The notes: generated from the letters alone by a model not told the origin. A stretch of 46,515 nucleotides of DNA from an uncultured Granulosicoccaceae bacterium (GCA_937928685.1 CALGJU010000083.1:1-46515); one strand, 5' to 3'; shown: positions 8,897 to 17,726, numbered from the stretch's first letter. A program made the numbers and translations.

Positions 8897-10063
8897 ATGA
8901 GAAGCCGTGAGCTGCTTGCTAAACTAATCAGCTATCCGACCGTTAGCCGGGACAGCAATCTTGAGCTGATCGCCTTCATACAGCAACACCTGAGTGCATT
9001 GGGCTACCCGTCAGAATTGGTCCACAACGAGGAAAAAACCAAGGCCAATTTGTATGCCGTCATCGGCCCGGCCGACAAACCCGGCGTAATGCTATCCGGC
9101 CATACGGATGTGGTGCCGGTAGAAGGCCAGGACTGGAGTAGCGATCCATTCTCCATGCGCGACAGCAACGACTTACTCTTCGGCCGCGGCACTTGTGACA
9201 TGAAAGGCTTTATCGCCTGTGCGCTGGCCATGGTTGAAACACTGGACGAAAAAAAGCTCGCCACACCGCTGCACCTGGCATTCAGCTATGACGAAGAGAT
9301 TGGCTGCATTGGAGTGAGACGGCTACTCGAAAATTTAAACCACAACAAGTACCCGCCACGCTATTGCATTGTCGGTGAACCGACCATGATGCAACCCGTC
9401 ATTGCGCACAAGGGCAAAACCGCTGCACGCGCGCACTGCCACGGTGTTGAGTGTCATTCGAGTCTTGCACCTCGATCGGTTAACGCAATTTATCTGGCTT
9501 CAGAACTCATTAACACAATCCAGATCATGCAAAAACAGCTCATTGATAGCGGCTCTCACGACGCAGACTACGATATCTCACATTCCACACTACACGTAGG
9601 AAAAATCAGTGGTGGCACTGCACTAAATATTGTGCCTAACTACTGTGCTTTTGAATTCGAAATTCGCAATCTGCCTGCCGATGACCCGAAGGCCATACTT
9701 GCCGATATTCAAAGCGCTGCAAATGACATTGTCGCAGCATTTCTCGAATCACACCCGAGCACTAAAATCGATATTGAGCTGACCAACGAATACCCGGCAC
9801 TGAATACCAGTACAGAAAGTGATATCGTCGAATTTATTAAACAGCTGACCGGTGCCAACTCATTCGGCAAAATAGCGTTCGGTACTGAAGGCGGTTTATT
9901 CAGCCGCGAACTCGGGGCAGAAACCATCGTGCTGGGCCCCGGCAGTATTGAACAGGCGCATAAGCCTGATGAATATATTGCCATCGACCAACTGGGTCGC
10001 TGTGATGCATTCTTACAGCGATTAAAAGATGCACTGTATCAGCCAGCATTAACTTCTAATTAA
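8897..10063 (+). CDS. argE: Acetylornithine deacetylase ArgE
   Basis: A zinc M20/ArgE hydrolase that removes the acetyl group from N-acetylornithine in linear arginine synthesis. From ATG 8897 the product has 388 residues and starts MRSRELLAKLISYPTVSRDSN, a close match to the family N-terminus. The frame extends upstream to TTG 8843, but those 18 residues do not fit the family. Metal ligands are visible: HTD at 69-71, the GRGTCDMKG loop, the YDEEIGCIGV segment with the catalytic Glu pair, GEPT, and a late GTEGGLF with the final EQAHKPDEY. The gene is followed after 30 bases by a class-V aminotransferase on the same strand, so the two are probably co-transcribed. argH lies 32 kb away. Confidence 0.94.
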   Translation: MRSRELLAKLISYPTVSRDSNLELIAFIQQHLSALGYPSELVHNEEKTKANLYAVIGPADKPGVMLSGHTDVVPVEGQDWSSDPFSMRDSNDLLFGRGTCDMKGFIACALAMVETLDEKKLATPLHLAFSYDEEIGCIGVRRLLENLNHNKYPPRYCIVGEPTMMQPVIAHKGKTAARAHCHGVECHSSLAPRSVNAIYLASELINTIQIMQKQLIDSGSHDADYDISHSTLHVGKISGGTALNIVPNYCAFEFEIRNLPADDPKAILADIQSAANDIVAAFLESHPSTKIDIELTNEYPALNTSTESDIVEFIKQLTGANSFGKIAFGTEGGLFSRELGAETIVLGPGSIEQAHKPDEYIAIDQLGRCDAFLQRLKDALYQPALTSN

Positions 10064-10093
10064 AAATACCTGACTACGTGACAAGGCAACACG

Positions 10094-11344
10094 ATGACTG
10101 ACACCCGACTCAACCAGCTCGATCTCGACTTCGTCCGAAGCAGTTTCCCGACATTCGAAGAGCCGCTGGCCGCCAAAACAGCGTTCTTTGAAAATGCCGG
10201 TGGCAGTTATGTCGCAGGTGCGGTGCTTGATCGACTCATGCACTTTTACCGGGTTAACAAAGTGCAGCCCTATGGCGCAAGTGAAATTTTAAGCAGCGCC
10301 GGCAATCAAATGGACGCAGGCAGACAAGGCATGGCAGACCTGCTGGGTATTGCCTCAGCTGATCTCACCCTGGGGGCATCCACCACCCAGAATTTCAACA
10401 CACTGGCATTTGCCTGCGAAGGGTTTGTCACCGGTCAATCGGAAGTGATTGTCACTGATCAGGATCACGAAGCCAATATCGGCGCATGGGAAAGGCTCTG
10501 CGAGCGCACCGGAGCCAGCTTAAAGGTCTGGACAATAAACCCTGAGACTGCAGAACTCGACCTTGATACATTCCGGGCACTGCTTACAAGCAATACCGCC
10601 ATCGTTTGCATGACACACAGTTCAAATATTGTCGGAACCATTAACCCGGTTGAAAAAGTGATTGAGCTTTGTCGCGCAAATGGTACTCGCGTGGCAATAG
10701 ACGGGGTCTCATTCGCCCCCCATAGCTGGCCCGATATTCCCACATTGAAGCCAGATGCCTATTGCTTTAGCACCTACAAAACCTATGCAACCCATATGGG
10801 TGTGATGTACACCAGCGAAGATTTCAGATCCACACTCACACCACAGTGTCACTACTTTAATCGCGGATACGCACATAAGCTACTGGACGGTGCCGGTCCT
10901 GATCATGCGTCCATCGCCGCCCTTGCGGGTCTGGGTGAATACTTCGCTGCCAGTCACCAACATCACTTTGGTAAAAGTGATTTATCACTTTATGAAAAAG
11001 GTCAGCAAATATCATCACTGATGCATGCTCATGAAACCGACTTGTGCAAACGTCTGCTCGATGGAATCTCAGACTTGCCGGTACAGATTCTCGGCCGTGA
11101 TCAAACAGAAGGGCGTGAAGCGAATATCGCACTGACATCAGCAAAAGTATCCTCAGCAGAAATGTCAAAATATCTGGCTACAAAAGATATTGCCGCTGGA
11201 AACGGTGATTTCTACGCGCTGCGGCTTCTTGAAAAAGCGGGTATTAAAGACACCGGGGATGGTGTGCTGCGAATAAGCTTTGCACACTACAACAGCACAG
11301 ATGATGTGGATCGCGTCGTCGACGCTTTACAAGCCTGCCACTGA
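10094..11344 (+). CDS. Class-V aminotransferase / cysteine-desulfurase-like PLP enzyme
   Basis: A 416-residue fold-type I PLP enzyme of the aminotransferase class V (SufS/NifS-like) family. Seen: an N-terminal FFENAGGSYV loop, the SxTTQN cofactor segment near 96-100, TDQDHEAN, SSNIVGT, the Asp-x-x-x-Phe-x-x-His segment (AIDGVSFAPH, 201-210) and the PLP lysine Lys229 in STYKTYATHMG. It resembles the subgroup annotated as cysteine desulfurase-like proteins of unclear substrate. No suf, isc or molybdenum cofactor genes are adjacent and I cannot identify a persulfide-carrying Cys loop, so a desulfurase role is unproven. It starts 30 bases after argE and probably shares its transcript. Confidence 0.85.
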   Translation: MTDTRLNQLDLDFVRSSFPTFEEPLAAKTAFFENAGGSYVAGAVLDRLMHFYRVNKVQPYGASEILSSAGNQMDAGRQGMADLLGIASADLTLGASTTQNFNTLAFACEGFVTGQSEVIVTDQDHEANIGAWERLCERTGASLKVWTINPETAELDLDTFRALLTSNTAIVCMTHSSNIVGTINPVEKVIELCRANGTRVAIDGVSFAPHSWPDIPTLKPDAYCFSTYKTYATHMGVMYTSEDFRSTLTPQCHYFNRGYAHKLLDGAGPDHASIAALAGLGEYFAASHQHHFGKSDLSLYEKGQQISSLMHAHETDLCKRLLDGISDLPVQILGRDQTEGREANIALTSAKVSSAEMSKYLATKDIAAGNGDFYALRLLEKAGIKDTGDGVLRISFAHYNSTDDVDRVVDALQACH

Positions 11345-11391
11345 AATTATCAGAGTAAGTTAAAGTAAAAACTGCCATAACAAGGTTTGAC

Positions 11392-11395
11392 GGAG
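11392..11395 (+). promoter_or_regulatory. Ribosome binding site deciding the start of the DUF1351-like gene
   Basis: GGAG lies six bases before ATG 11402. The frame also opens at TTG 11387, but that codon precedes this site, so the ATG is the better start. Confidence 0.6.
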
Positions 11396-11401
11396 TACGG
11401 T

Positions 11402-12295
11402 ATGAACGAACTGGTTATAAAGCTCAAAGGTGAGGTCACGGACACCAATTTTGACGAGTGGAAAAACGAACTCATTGCGCGCGTTAAAAACGTCAACACT
11501 GAATTGGTAAAAGACGATGATTTCGCAATCGCAGAAGATGATGTCAAAGCCATCAAGGCCGGTGAAAAAGCACTAAAGGCAGCGAAAGTCTCAGCACTGG
11601 AACAAGCCGATGAAATCCAGAAATTATTCGCTGCTATTGATGAAGTCAGCAGCGAGGCAAGAGACGCCAGACTCGCGCTGGAAAGACAGATCAAGAAACG
11701 CAAGAGCGAAATCAAAGACGAGATAGTAGACGAAGGCGTCGCTGCCATTGAAAAATATCTGCAGGAACAAAGCTCAGCTCTTCAGTCAATCAATCACTCA
11801 TGGTTAAACCGTTCATCCATTGAAGAGACTACCAAAGGCAAAAGAACATCCACCAGTATGCAAAAGGCTGTGACCACACTGGTGGTAAAGATCAAGGCTG
11901 AGATAGCCGACCGTGAAGAGGCAATTAAAGCAAACGAAAAAACCATTAGTAACATTGATGATAGCTACAGCGCCCTGTTTCAAGACGGGGACTCTCTCGC
12001 GCTGCTGGACGCTGACGAGCTCAACTCCACTATTGAAGAACGGATAGAGTACTTTGAAGAAGAGAAAAAGAAACAACAACCCGAGCCAGTAGCGAAAGCC
12101 GCCGAAGAACCAGTTGACGCACCAGAGCCCGAACCTGATACGCCGGAAGAAGCTGAAGACATTCATCCCGCCGATGAATCACATGTGATATCCATAGAGA
12201 TCTTTTCTCAGGTTGATGCAGCACAGGAATTATTCGACGAGATTGACGACCGATACTCTAATCGCGAGATTGTGGGCGAAATAAAACTAAGTTAG
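11402..12295 (+). CDS. DUF1351-like coiled-coil protein (phage-type)
   Basis: A 297-residue, highly charged, mostly helical protein without signal or membrane segment. The first 110 residues (NFDEWKNELIARV to a long heptad-rich KKRKSEIKDEIVDEG) and the middle part (HSWLNRSSIEETTKGK, then a second helix and NIDDSYSALFQDGDSLALLDADE) follow the pattern of DUF1351, a family known mainly from phages near recombination genes. A Pro/Glu-rich linker at about 230-265 leads to a short C-terminal alpha/beta tail (VISIEIFSQVDAAQELFDEI) that may be an added domain. No other phage gene is near. The family assignment comes from motif order rather than a search. The gene follows the aminotransferase by 57 bases on the same strand. 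Confidence 0.65.
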   Translation: MNELVIKLKGEVTDTNFDEWKNELIARVKNVNTELVKDDDFAIAEDDVKAIKAGEKALKAAKVSALEQADEIQKLFAAIDEVSSEARDARLALERQIKKRKSEIKDEIVDEGVAAIEKYLQEQSSALQSINHSWLNRSSIEETTKGKRTSTSMQKAVTTLVVKIKAEIADREEAIKANEKTISNIDDSYSALFQDGDSLALLDADELNSTIEERIEYFEEEKKKQQPEPVAKAAEEPVDAPEPEPDTPEEAEDIHPADESHVISIEIFSQVDAAQELFDEIDDRYSNREIVGEIKLS

Positions 12296-12544
12296 GCATT
12301 CAATAGTTATGTAGTCAAGGCCGGACAAAGCCATGATTTCTATGATGTCGTGTAAGGTGTTTTTACAATTGTGCCACTAAGAATATCGCCATGAAGCATT
12401 CGTTTCCGTAAACTGTCAGCTGTGATGTTGTTGTAGCTCTTTCTATCGGTAGCGACATTTATCAGTAGGTAAGATGCAAGTTATTGTACTTGATAGAAAT
12501 AGTCAATACGTGGCCAATAACTTCGATCATATAAAAGACTCCCT

Positions 12545-13654
12545 ATGTTGAATATCAGAAAGCCATGGTTGATCGTTTTTTGCTCGCTCACATTATATTC
12601 CTGTGGCGGCGGCCAGAATTTTTCTGAGTTTCCGGGTTTTAAGGAATACTTTACGACCTACGTGCCCAGTGATCAATTGCCGACCATTGCTGAAATGGAG
12701 TTGCTCAAAGATTTTAAACCAAAGATATTCAAATCAATCAATCAACCGGAACCGGTAGACTTTTACAAAGACTATATCAGCCACGGAACACTTTCGATCA
12801 ATGGCAAAAAACTTTCAGACACTGTTTCACCTGAGCTTCTTAATGAGCATCGTGACAATCCGAAAGCCCGATTTACCTATACAGGTAACTACAAATCCCC
12901 TGGCACCACAGTGATTTATGGACGAGTTGATCGCGATCAGGTCACTCACAAGGGTACTGATTACGACTTTACATTTTTGACCTACAATCTGATGTTTCCG
13001 GTCAGTGGAGTTTTGCAAGGTCTCGGCAAGCTTCAGGCTCTGGGGCTTGGTATCAGTGGTAATCTAAATGACTGGCATCAACTTGATCACTATGTGGGAG
13101 TGACGATTGCCTTACTCGATAACAAACCGGTAGCAATGACACTGCAGCAGCATAATTACCATACAAGCTATCTTCTTACCCCTGATACGAAGCAGGTATC
13201 TGTAGATATCGCGATACGCTCGAATGAGTTGTATCCGCATACAGAGGGTGAAACCAGACACCCTGCAGTATCTTTCCTGTCTACCGGCAACATTGAATTT
13301 ATGGTGACGGGAAAAAACAAACCGATGATGGCGGGCTACGACATCACTAACGGTGAGTCAGAGGTTTCATATCAACTTAAGTTTTTACCACAAACCGATG
13401 CGTTCTATCAGTTTAAAGGATCGCTAGGCAAATCAAGGTTATTGCCAGGGCGCAGCGGGCCACCCGGGGCCGACTATGCAACACTTCCGGGTTTAATGCC
13501 TCGTGCAGTGAGACTGGTAACAGGTTTTCGTGCTAATGACGTCGAGCTGGAAATTGACCTCTTCGACGCACTGTTTGACCGTAAAAACTTTGCTGTGCGC
13601 ACCAAGGCTATCGCACCATATCAAGATCGTTTCTTTGATCAGATAAACAGGTAA
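12545..13654 (+). CDS. Predicted lipoprotein of unknown function
   Basis: I do not recognise this 369-residue protein. The start is a lipoprotein signal: basic residues, a hydrophobic core and a lipobox LYSC with the modified Cys at residue 20, followed by Gly-Gly-Gly. After it come a short polar region, then from about residue 105 a beta-rich globular domain with the run YDFTFLTYNLMFPVSGVLQ, a HYVGVTIALLD strand and QQHNYHTSYLL. The region around 165-190 could be a membrane-associated or binding segment. It has no metal or catalytic motif that I can name. The gene stands alone, with 249 bases of apparently non-coding DNA upstream, and converges on a PhyH gene nine bases away. Confidence 0.7.
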   Translation: MLNIRKPWLIVFCSLTLYSCGGGQNFSEFPGFKEYFTTYVPSDQLPTIAEMELLKDFKPKIFKSINQPEPVDFYKDYISHGTLSINGKKLSDTVSPELLNEHRDNPKARFTYTGNYKSPGTTVIYGRVDRDQVTHKGTDYDFTFLTYNLMFPVSGVLQGLGKLQALGLGISGNLNDWHQLDHYVGVTIALLDNKPVAMTLQQHNYHTSYLLTPDTKQVSVDIAIRSNELYPHTEGETRHPAVSFLSTGNIEFMVTGKNKPMMAGYDITNGESEVSYQLKFLPQTDAFYQFKGSLGKSRLLPGRSGPPGADYATLPGLMPRAVRLVTGFRANDVELEIDLFDALFDRKNFAVRTKAIAPYQDRFFDQINR

Positions 13655-13663
13655 TATAGCAAC

Positions 13664-14551
13664 TTAGACGCTGGCTTCACTCGTCGCGTCAAATCCTCTG
13701 AGTGGCATGTCAGCACTTCGTACAAGCCAGTTATCTTCAGGGTAGTGGCAATCACCATCGATCACGTGCAGCGTGTAGGCATGACGTGATTTGTCCGACC
13801 GGTTAGCGCCGCTTAGATGGGGCAGCTTGCCGTGCAGAAGCACCAACGAACCTTTTGGCGCTTCAAGCGCTACAGGTTCAGTTTTCCATTCAGGGTCATC
13901 AATCGGGGTGAATTTTAATTCACCGTCATCATGGCGATGAAAGCGCTCTTTAAGCGGACCTTTATGTTCACCTGGCAGTGCATACATGCATCCGTTTTCA
14001 ACGGTGGCATCTTCCAGTGCTACCCAGAAACCGGTACAGCTCAGCGGATCGGTATAAATGAAGGTACTGTCCTGATGACAGTTCACTTCACCGCCGATTC
14101 TGGGTGATTTAAAAATATACATGGACTGCAAAAGCTTTGGATCAGCGTAGCCGATCTGTTGCGCTACTTTGTTGAGCTTTTCTGTGCGTGAAAACTGATT
14201 GAAGACCGGGTCAAGATCATGCAGAGCATGGCCTATTTTATTCACAGATTCTGTCGCTGGAAACTGAAGTTCTCCCTCATCAGTGAGCGCTTCTGATTCA
14301 AGGAAAAAACGAATCTTGTCACCAGAGGTTTGAAAGTAGTCATCTTTGGTGTGACTGTGAGCTGTGGTTGAAAACACGCTGCTTAGCGCGGTGATATCGG
14401 TCTCTTCAATAAGCTGAAATGCGCGCTCACGTAGTTTGTCGCAATCAGTGTCACTGAAAAAATGATCAAGCACCAAAAACCCATCATTCTCATAAGCACT
14501 CAACATTTCCGCACTTAAGGTTCCATCTTCTGCACACTCAAATCGTTTCAT
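13664..14551 (-). CDS. Phytanoyl-CoA dioxygenase (PhyH) family protein
   Basis: A 295-residue Fe(II)/2-oxoglutarate-dependent dioxygenase. The iron-binding facial triad is visible as His159-x-Asp161 (NCHQDSTF) and His245 (LPHLSGANRS), and Arg256 lies at the expected 2-oxoglutarate position. The N-terminal YENDGFLVLDHFFS stretch is the common opening of the family. The sequence is close to the PHYHD1-like subgroup, whose substrates are mostly unknown; ectoine hydroxylase and other small-molecule enzymes belong to the same superfamily. It is divergent from an ecdysteroid-kinase-like gene 127 bases away, so the two may share control, but this is inference. The ATG at 14551 fits the family start. 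Confidence 0.88.
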   Translation of the reverse strand: MKRFECAEDGTLSAEMLSAYENDGFLVLDHFFSDTDCDKLRERAFQLIEETDITALSSVFSTTAHSHTKDDYFQTSGDKIRFFLESEALTDEGELQFPATESVNKIGHALHDLDPVFNQFSRTEKLNKVAQQIGYADPKLLQSMYIFKSPRIGGEVNCHQDSTFIYTDPLSCTGFWVALEDATVENGCMYALPGEHKGPLKERFHRHDDGELKFTPIDDPEWKTEPVALEAPKGSLVLLHGKLPHLSGANRSDKSRHAYTLHVIDGDCHYPEDNWLVRSADMPLRGFDATSEASV

Positions 14552-14678
14552 TGTCCGCCCCTTTCTGCCCTGATTCGCCGTTATTTGAATCCGCTACACC
14601 AACTTTCATTTGGCACACCATCTTCACAGCGTCACTTGATTTGTAAGTTAGAATACAGCCCCTGTCAGAGCAAATCCA

Positions 14679-15665
14679 ATGTCAGATCAATCTATGTCAG
14701 ATCTTTGGAAGTCAGTCACCTTAAAACATACCACAGCCGTCGATGCCGAAAAAACCGTATCCATTCAGTCTCTGTGGAGTGGCTATGGTGAGATCTTCCG
14801 GGCTCAACTCTACCCCGAATCACTCGGCACCTTGATCGTAAAGCAAATAGCACCGCCGGATTCGCAACAACATCCGCGCGGCTGGAATACAGACCGCTCT
14901 GCACTCAGAAAGCTAAGATCTTATGAGGTAGAAACGAGCTGGTATACACAATGGAGTGAACGGTGTAGCGCCCGCTGTCGGGTGGCGAAGCATGTTGCGT
15001 CGGCGTCTTGGAAAAACCAGAGCGTCATAGTAATGGAGGACCTTGATACCAGCGGCTACCCAGGACGACACTCACATTTAACACCGTCACAGGCAAAAGC
15101 CTGTCTACATTGGCTGGCGCACTTTCACGCCCGGTTTCTACACTGTAAACCCACCGGCTTATGGCCTGTGGGCACTTACTGGCATCTGGATACCCGCCCC
15201 GATGAACTGCAGGCAATGCAGCAGGGCGAGATAAAAGCCTGTGCTTATAAAATCGATAAGTTACTTGGCAACTGCGAATACCAGACTATTGTTCACGGCG
15301 ATGCCAAGGTAGCTAACTTCTGTTTTTCAGAGAACGATCAACAAGTCGCAGCAGTCGATTTTCAATATACAGGCGGTGGCTGCGGTATGAAGGATGTCGC
15401 GTACTTTTTTGGAAGCTGCTTTAACGAACACGAATGCCAGCAACATGTGCCACCGCTACTGGACTTCTACTTCGAGACGCTTGCAGAGGCAATTACCGAT
15501 ACCACCATTAATACAGAAAATCTGGAACGCGAATGGCGAGCTATGTTCGCACCGGCATGGACAGACTTTCATCGCTTTCTACTCGGCTGGATGCCAGGGC
15601 ATGCAAAGATACACAGCTACACTGAATCGCTGGCCCTTGACACTCTGTCTATCCTCAACCACTGA
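14679..15665 (+). CDS. Ecdysteroid-kinase-like (EcKL/CHK) phosphotransferase
   Basis: A 328-residue soluble protein with the aminoglycoside-phosphotransferase/choline-kinase fold. Seen: a candidate ATP lysine Lys55 in LIVKQI, the MEDLD motif at about 119-123, the catalytic loop VHGDAKVANF (His206-Gly-Asp208, Asn213) and the metal-binding DFQYTGGG (Asp227). This motif set, with a Trp-rich region after SxAKACLHWLAHFH, matches EcKinase and DUF1679-type proteins. Bacterial members have no firm substrate. An alternative start is ATG 14694 (MSDLWK). It is divergent from the PhyH gene, and its 3' end converges on a TPR lipoprotein gene 24 bases away. Confidence 0.8.
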   Translation: MSDQSMSDLWKSVTLKHTTAVDAEKTVSIQSLWSGYGEIFRAQLYPESLGTLIVKQIAPPDSQQHPRGWNTDRSALRKLRSYEVETSWYTQWSERCSARCRVAKHVASASWKNQSVIVMEDLDTSGYPGRHSHLTPSQAKACLHWLAHFHARFLHCKPTGLWPVGTYWHLDTRPDELQAMQQGEIKACAYKIDKLLGNCEYQTIVHGDAKVANFCFSENDQQVAAVDFQYTGGGCGMKDVAYFFGSCFNEHECQQHVPPLLDFYFETLAEAITDTTINTENLEREWRAMFAPAWTDFHRFLLGWMPGHAKIHSYTESLALDTLSILNH

Positions 15666-15689
15666 AATCGTAGTAGTTAGATCTTGTAT

Positions 15690-16745
15690 TTAACCGGTTG
15701 GATCAGTGTTGTCAGGCGTGGTTTCGTTCTCTACCTGTAGCTCTATCTCTTCAAGTTGTTCGTCAGACTTATCAAACCAGAGGCGCGAAACATAGTTGTC
15801 TTTTGGCCATTGCAGTTCAAATAGATCCAGCTTGACCCCGGTGTGCCTGTCTTTAAGCGCCAGAAAGATCTCTTCTGCTTTAGCAGTATTGCCCAGCTCA
15901 TGCTGAGCCAGTCCCTGACTGTACAGTGCGGTGTCTATATAACTACTGTCAGGATGCTCGTCCTGTAAGCGCTGGAAGTTGTCGTAAGCCAGCTGGTAAT
16001 CTGCATGGTCCACCATCTGGATATAAGCACGCATATACTTGGCGTCGTCAACAAGGTAGCTGTTATTGTGCTGCCGGACGAGTGCATCAATCAGTTGCAA
16101 AGCGGCATAGGTATCGCCTTCATCACGCTTATCCAGCGCCGTTTTATACAAACCGAAATCGCTGCCGGTACCGTACACATCCGCTTCTTCAAGCAACGGC
16201 AGCTTAATCATTGCACGTGCTTTGTTACGAGTGGATGCATTTGAATTGAGATACTCACGATAGGTGCTGCTGGCGGTAACATAGTCACCCGCTTCTTCGA
16301 AGTCGCGAGCGCTGTAGTAAAGCGCCTCTGACCGGTTCGAGCCGATGCCGACTATGGTGTCGTAATCAATGTCCAGTGAGGCGATTCTCTGACCGTCACC
16401 AAGCGGGGAGAATTCGACCCCCACCTCGAGCTCATCACCGGGCTCCAGTACCACGCCCTCTGGAATCTCTGACAGAAAATCCTCAGCGTTTTCACCGGTG
16501 ATGACAATGGTATTGATTGGGTAAGTATCAACACCGACGTTTGAGATTTTAAACATCTGCGGTGTGCGGCTGCCGACATCTTGTACGCCATAACGATAGT
16601 CACTAAGTGATACTTTTATACCACTGATTTCTTCCAGTATTTCGCCTGTGTCTTCACCTGAACCGGTACAAGCGCCCAACATGGCTACCGAGACGGTCAA
16701 TGCGATCGTATTAGTAAGGAAGTATGATTTTGTTTTTATTGTCAT
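15690..16745 (-). CDS. Lipoprotein with an ASPM/HYDIN-like Ig domain and TPR repeats
   Basis: A 351-residue predicted outer-membrane or periplasmic lipoprotein. The signal peptide ends in LGAC with Cys26 as the lipid site. Residues about 42-130 form a small beta domain with FKISNVGVDTYPINTIVI and EVGVEFSPLGDGQ, the pattern of abnormal-spindle/HYDIN-like (choice-of-anchor) domains. From about 135 to 330 there are tetratricopeptide-like helices: ALYYSARDFEEAGDYVTASSTY, a DTYAALQLIDALV unit, a DYQLAYDNFQRL unit and an ALYSQGLAQHELGNTAKAEEIF unit. The C-terminus is acidic. Function unknown; a scaffold or assembly role is inferred from the TPRs. A HAMP membrane protein gene lies 52 bases upstream on the same strand. 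Confidence 0.75.
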   Translation of the reverse strand: MTIKTKSYFLTNTIALTVSVAMLGACTGSGEDTGEILEEISGIKVSLSDYRYGVQDVGSRTPQMFKISNVGVDTYPINTIVITGENAEDFLSEIPEGVVLEPGDELEVGVEFSPLGDGQRIASLDIDYDTIVGIGSNRSEALYYSARDFEEAGDYVTASSTYREYLNSNASTRNKARAMIKLPLLEEADVYGTGSDFGLYKTALDKRDEGDTYAALQLIDALVRQHNNSYLVDDAKYMRAYIQMVDHADYQLAYDNFQRLQDEHPDSSYIDTALYSQGLAQHELGNTAKAEEIFLALKDRHTGVKLDLFELQWPKDNYVSRLWFDKSDEQLEEIELQVENETTPDNTDPTG

Positions 16746-16797
16746 GGCTTATCGAATACCAGCTTGCAATCAATCGAGCGATTATCTAACAGTTAGA

Positions 16798-17403
16798 TCA
16801 GGCTGATACGTCAGCGGTGGTGAAGTAATCCAACGCTTCACGACAGTTTTGCAGTGATTCAGACACATCATCAGCGTTCGCTGCCGGCTGTTGTTGCAGC
16901 TCTTGTAGAGTTTGCATCTGACCTTTGGCTTCGGCTATCTGTCGGTTAATACTGACGACCGCTGATTGAAGCGCTTCTGAGACATCAGCAAATTCTTTGT
17001 CATCGTCTGCACGAAGACGCACATTGAGGTTACCTTCACCGATTTCCCGCAGCGCACGTTTAACGGCTAGCAGTGGCGTACCCAGTTTTCGAACGATATA
17101 CATGCTAATCATCGTGGTGACCACCACGTTGATTACCAGCATCATGACGATCCAGCGCCCGAGAACACTTGCCATACTGGGAATTTGCTCGTTGAGCATA
17201 TTCATGTCTTCTGACACAAACAGCATCGGCGAGTTGCCAGACACCAGCTGACCAAGCATGTGGTGATACATCGCAGCCAGCATTATGGTGGTTATCACCA
17301 AATACAAAGTTGCAAAAGCAATTACACGCCGAATCTCACGCGCCTGAAACGTTTTGTCTTTCAGAAGCGCAAGCAGGAAAAAGGAATCGGACGACCGGGC
17401 CAT
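16798..17403 (-). CDS. Membrane protein with two TM helices and a HAMP domain
   Basis: About 201 residues from ATG 17403 (a GTG at 17412 would add three). Two hydrophobic helices, roughly residues 23-46 and 77-100, flank a short periplasmic loop of about 30 residues. A HAMP domain follows (RKLGTPLLAVKRALREIGEGNLNVRLRADDDKEF), then a helical tail with Gln-rich coiled coil and no kinase, cyclase or chemoreceptor signalling module. A similar layout is seen in small HAMP proteins that signal by pairing with a partner. Its neighbour downstream is the TPR lipoprotein, so an envelope sensing pair is possible but unproven. Confidence 0.72.
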   Translation of the reverse strand: MARSSDSFFLLALLKDKTFQAREIRRVIAFATLYLVITTIMLAAMYHHMLGQLVSGNSPMLFVSEDMNMLNEQIPSMASVLGRWIVMMLVINVVVTTMISMYIVRKLGTPLLAVKRALREIGEGNLNVRLRADDDKEFADVSEALQSAVVSINRQIAEAKGQMQTLQELQQQPAANADDVSESLQNCREALDYFTTADVSA

Positions 17404-17595
17404 AATCGACACTCTTGTTAGGATCAGTAATCTCTACCTTGTCGACTATTCACAACACAACTTGATCAGCTTTTGCAGACAGCCTTGTCAGTCAATCTGC
17501 ATTTGTGAACCAATCTGTCAACTGCATCATAATTACCCACGATTTTTCCGCAGGATATGCAAATCAATGGTCAGCCGGGTTAGCGGAGTGGAAAG

Positions 17596-17691
17596 TGGCG
17601 GAAGAACGTGGGAGTCGAACCCACCAAACACGTCTAACGCGTTTCATCGGATTTGAAATCCGTGCCTGTCACCGGATCAGGACGTTCTTCC
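17596..17691 (-). tRNA. selC: Selenocysteine tRNA, tRNA-Sec(TCA)
   Basis: On the minus strand a 96-base gene runs from GGAAGAAC to GTTCTTCC plus G and an encoded CCA. The acceptor stem has 8 bp, as in bacterial tRNA-Sec. A D arm CCTG/CAGG, an anticodon loop TTTCAAA with anticodon TCA, a long variable arm with a 7-bp stem (AAACGCG/CGTGTTT) and a T arm GTGGG-TTCGACT-CCCAC all follow. The layout is close to E. coli selC (95 bases). One oddity is that the base of the anticodon stem has an A-A opposition, so only four pairs are clear. It starts 35 bases after the M24 peptidase stop on the same strand. It implies that the genome encodes selA, selB and selD, none of which are here. Confidence 0.95.
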
Positions 17692-17726
17692 TTTGCTTCA
17701 TTGGCAATACTGACGGTTAAACCCTG

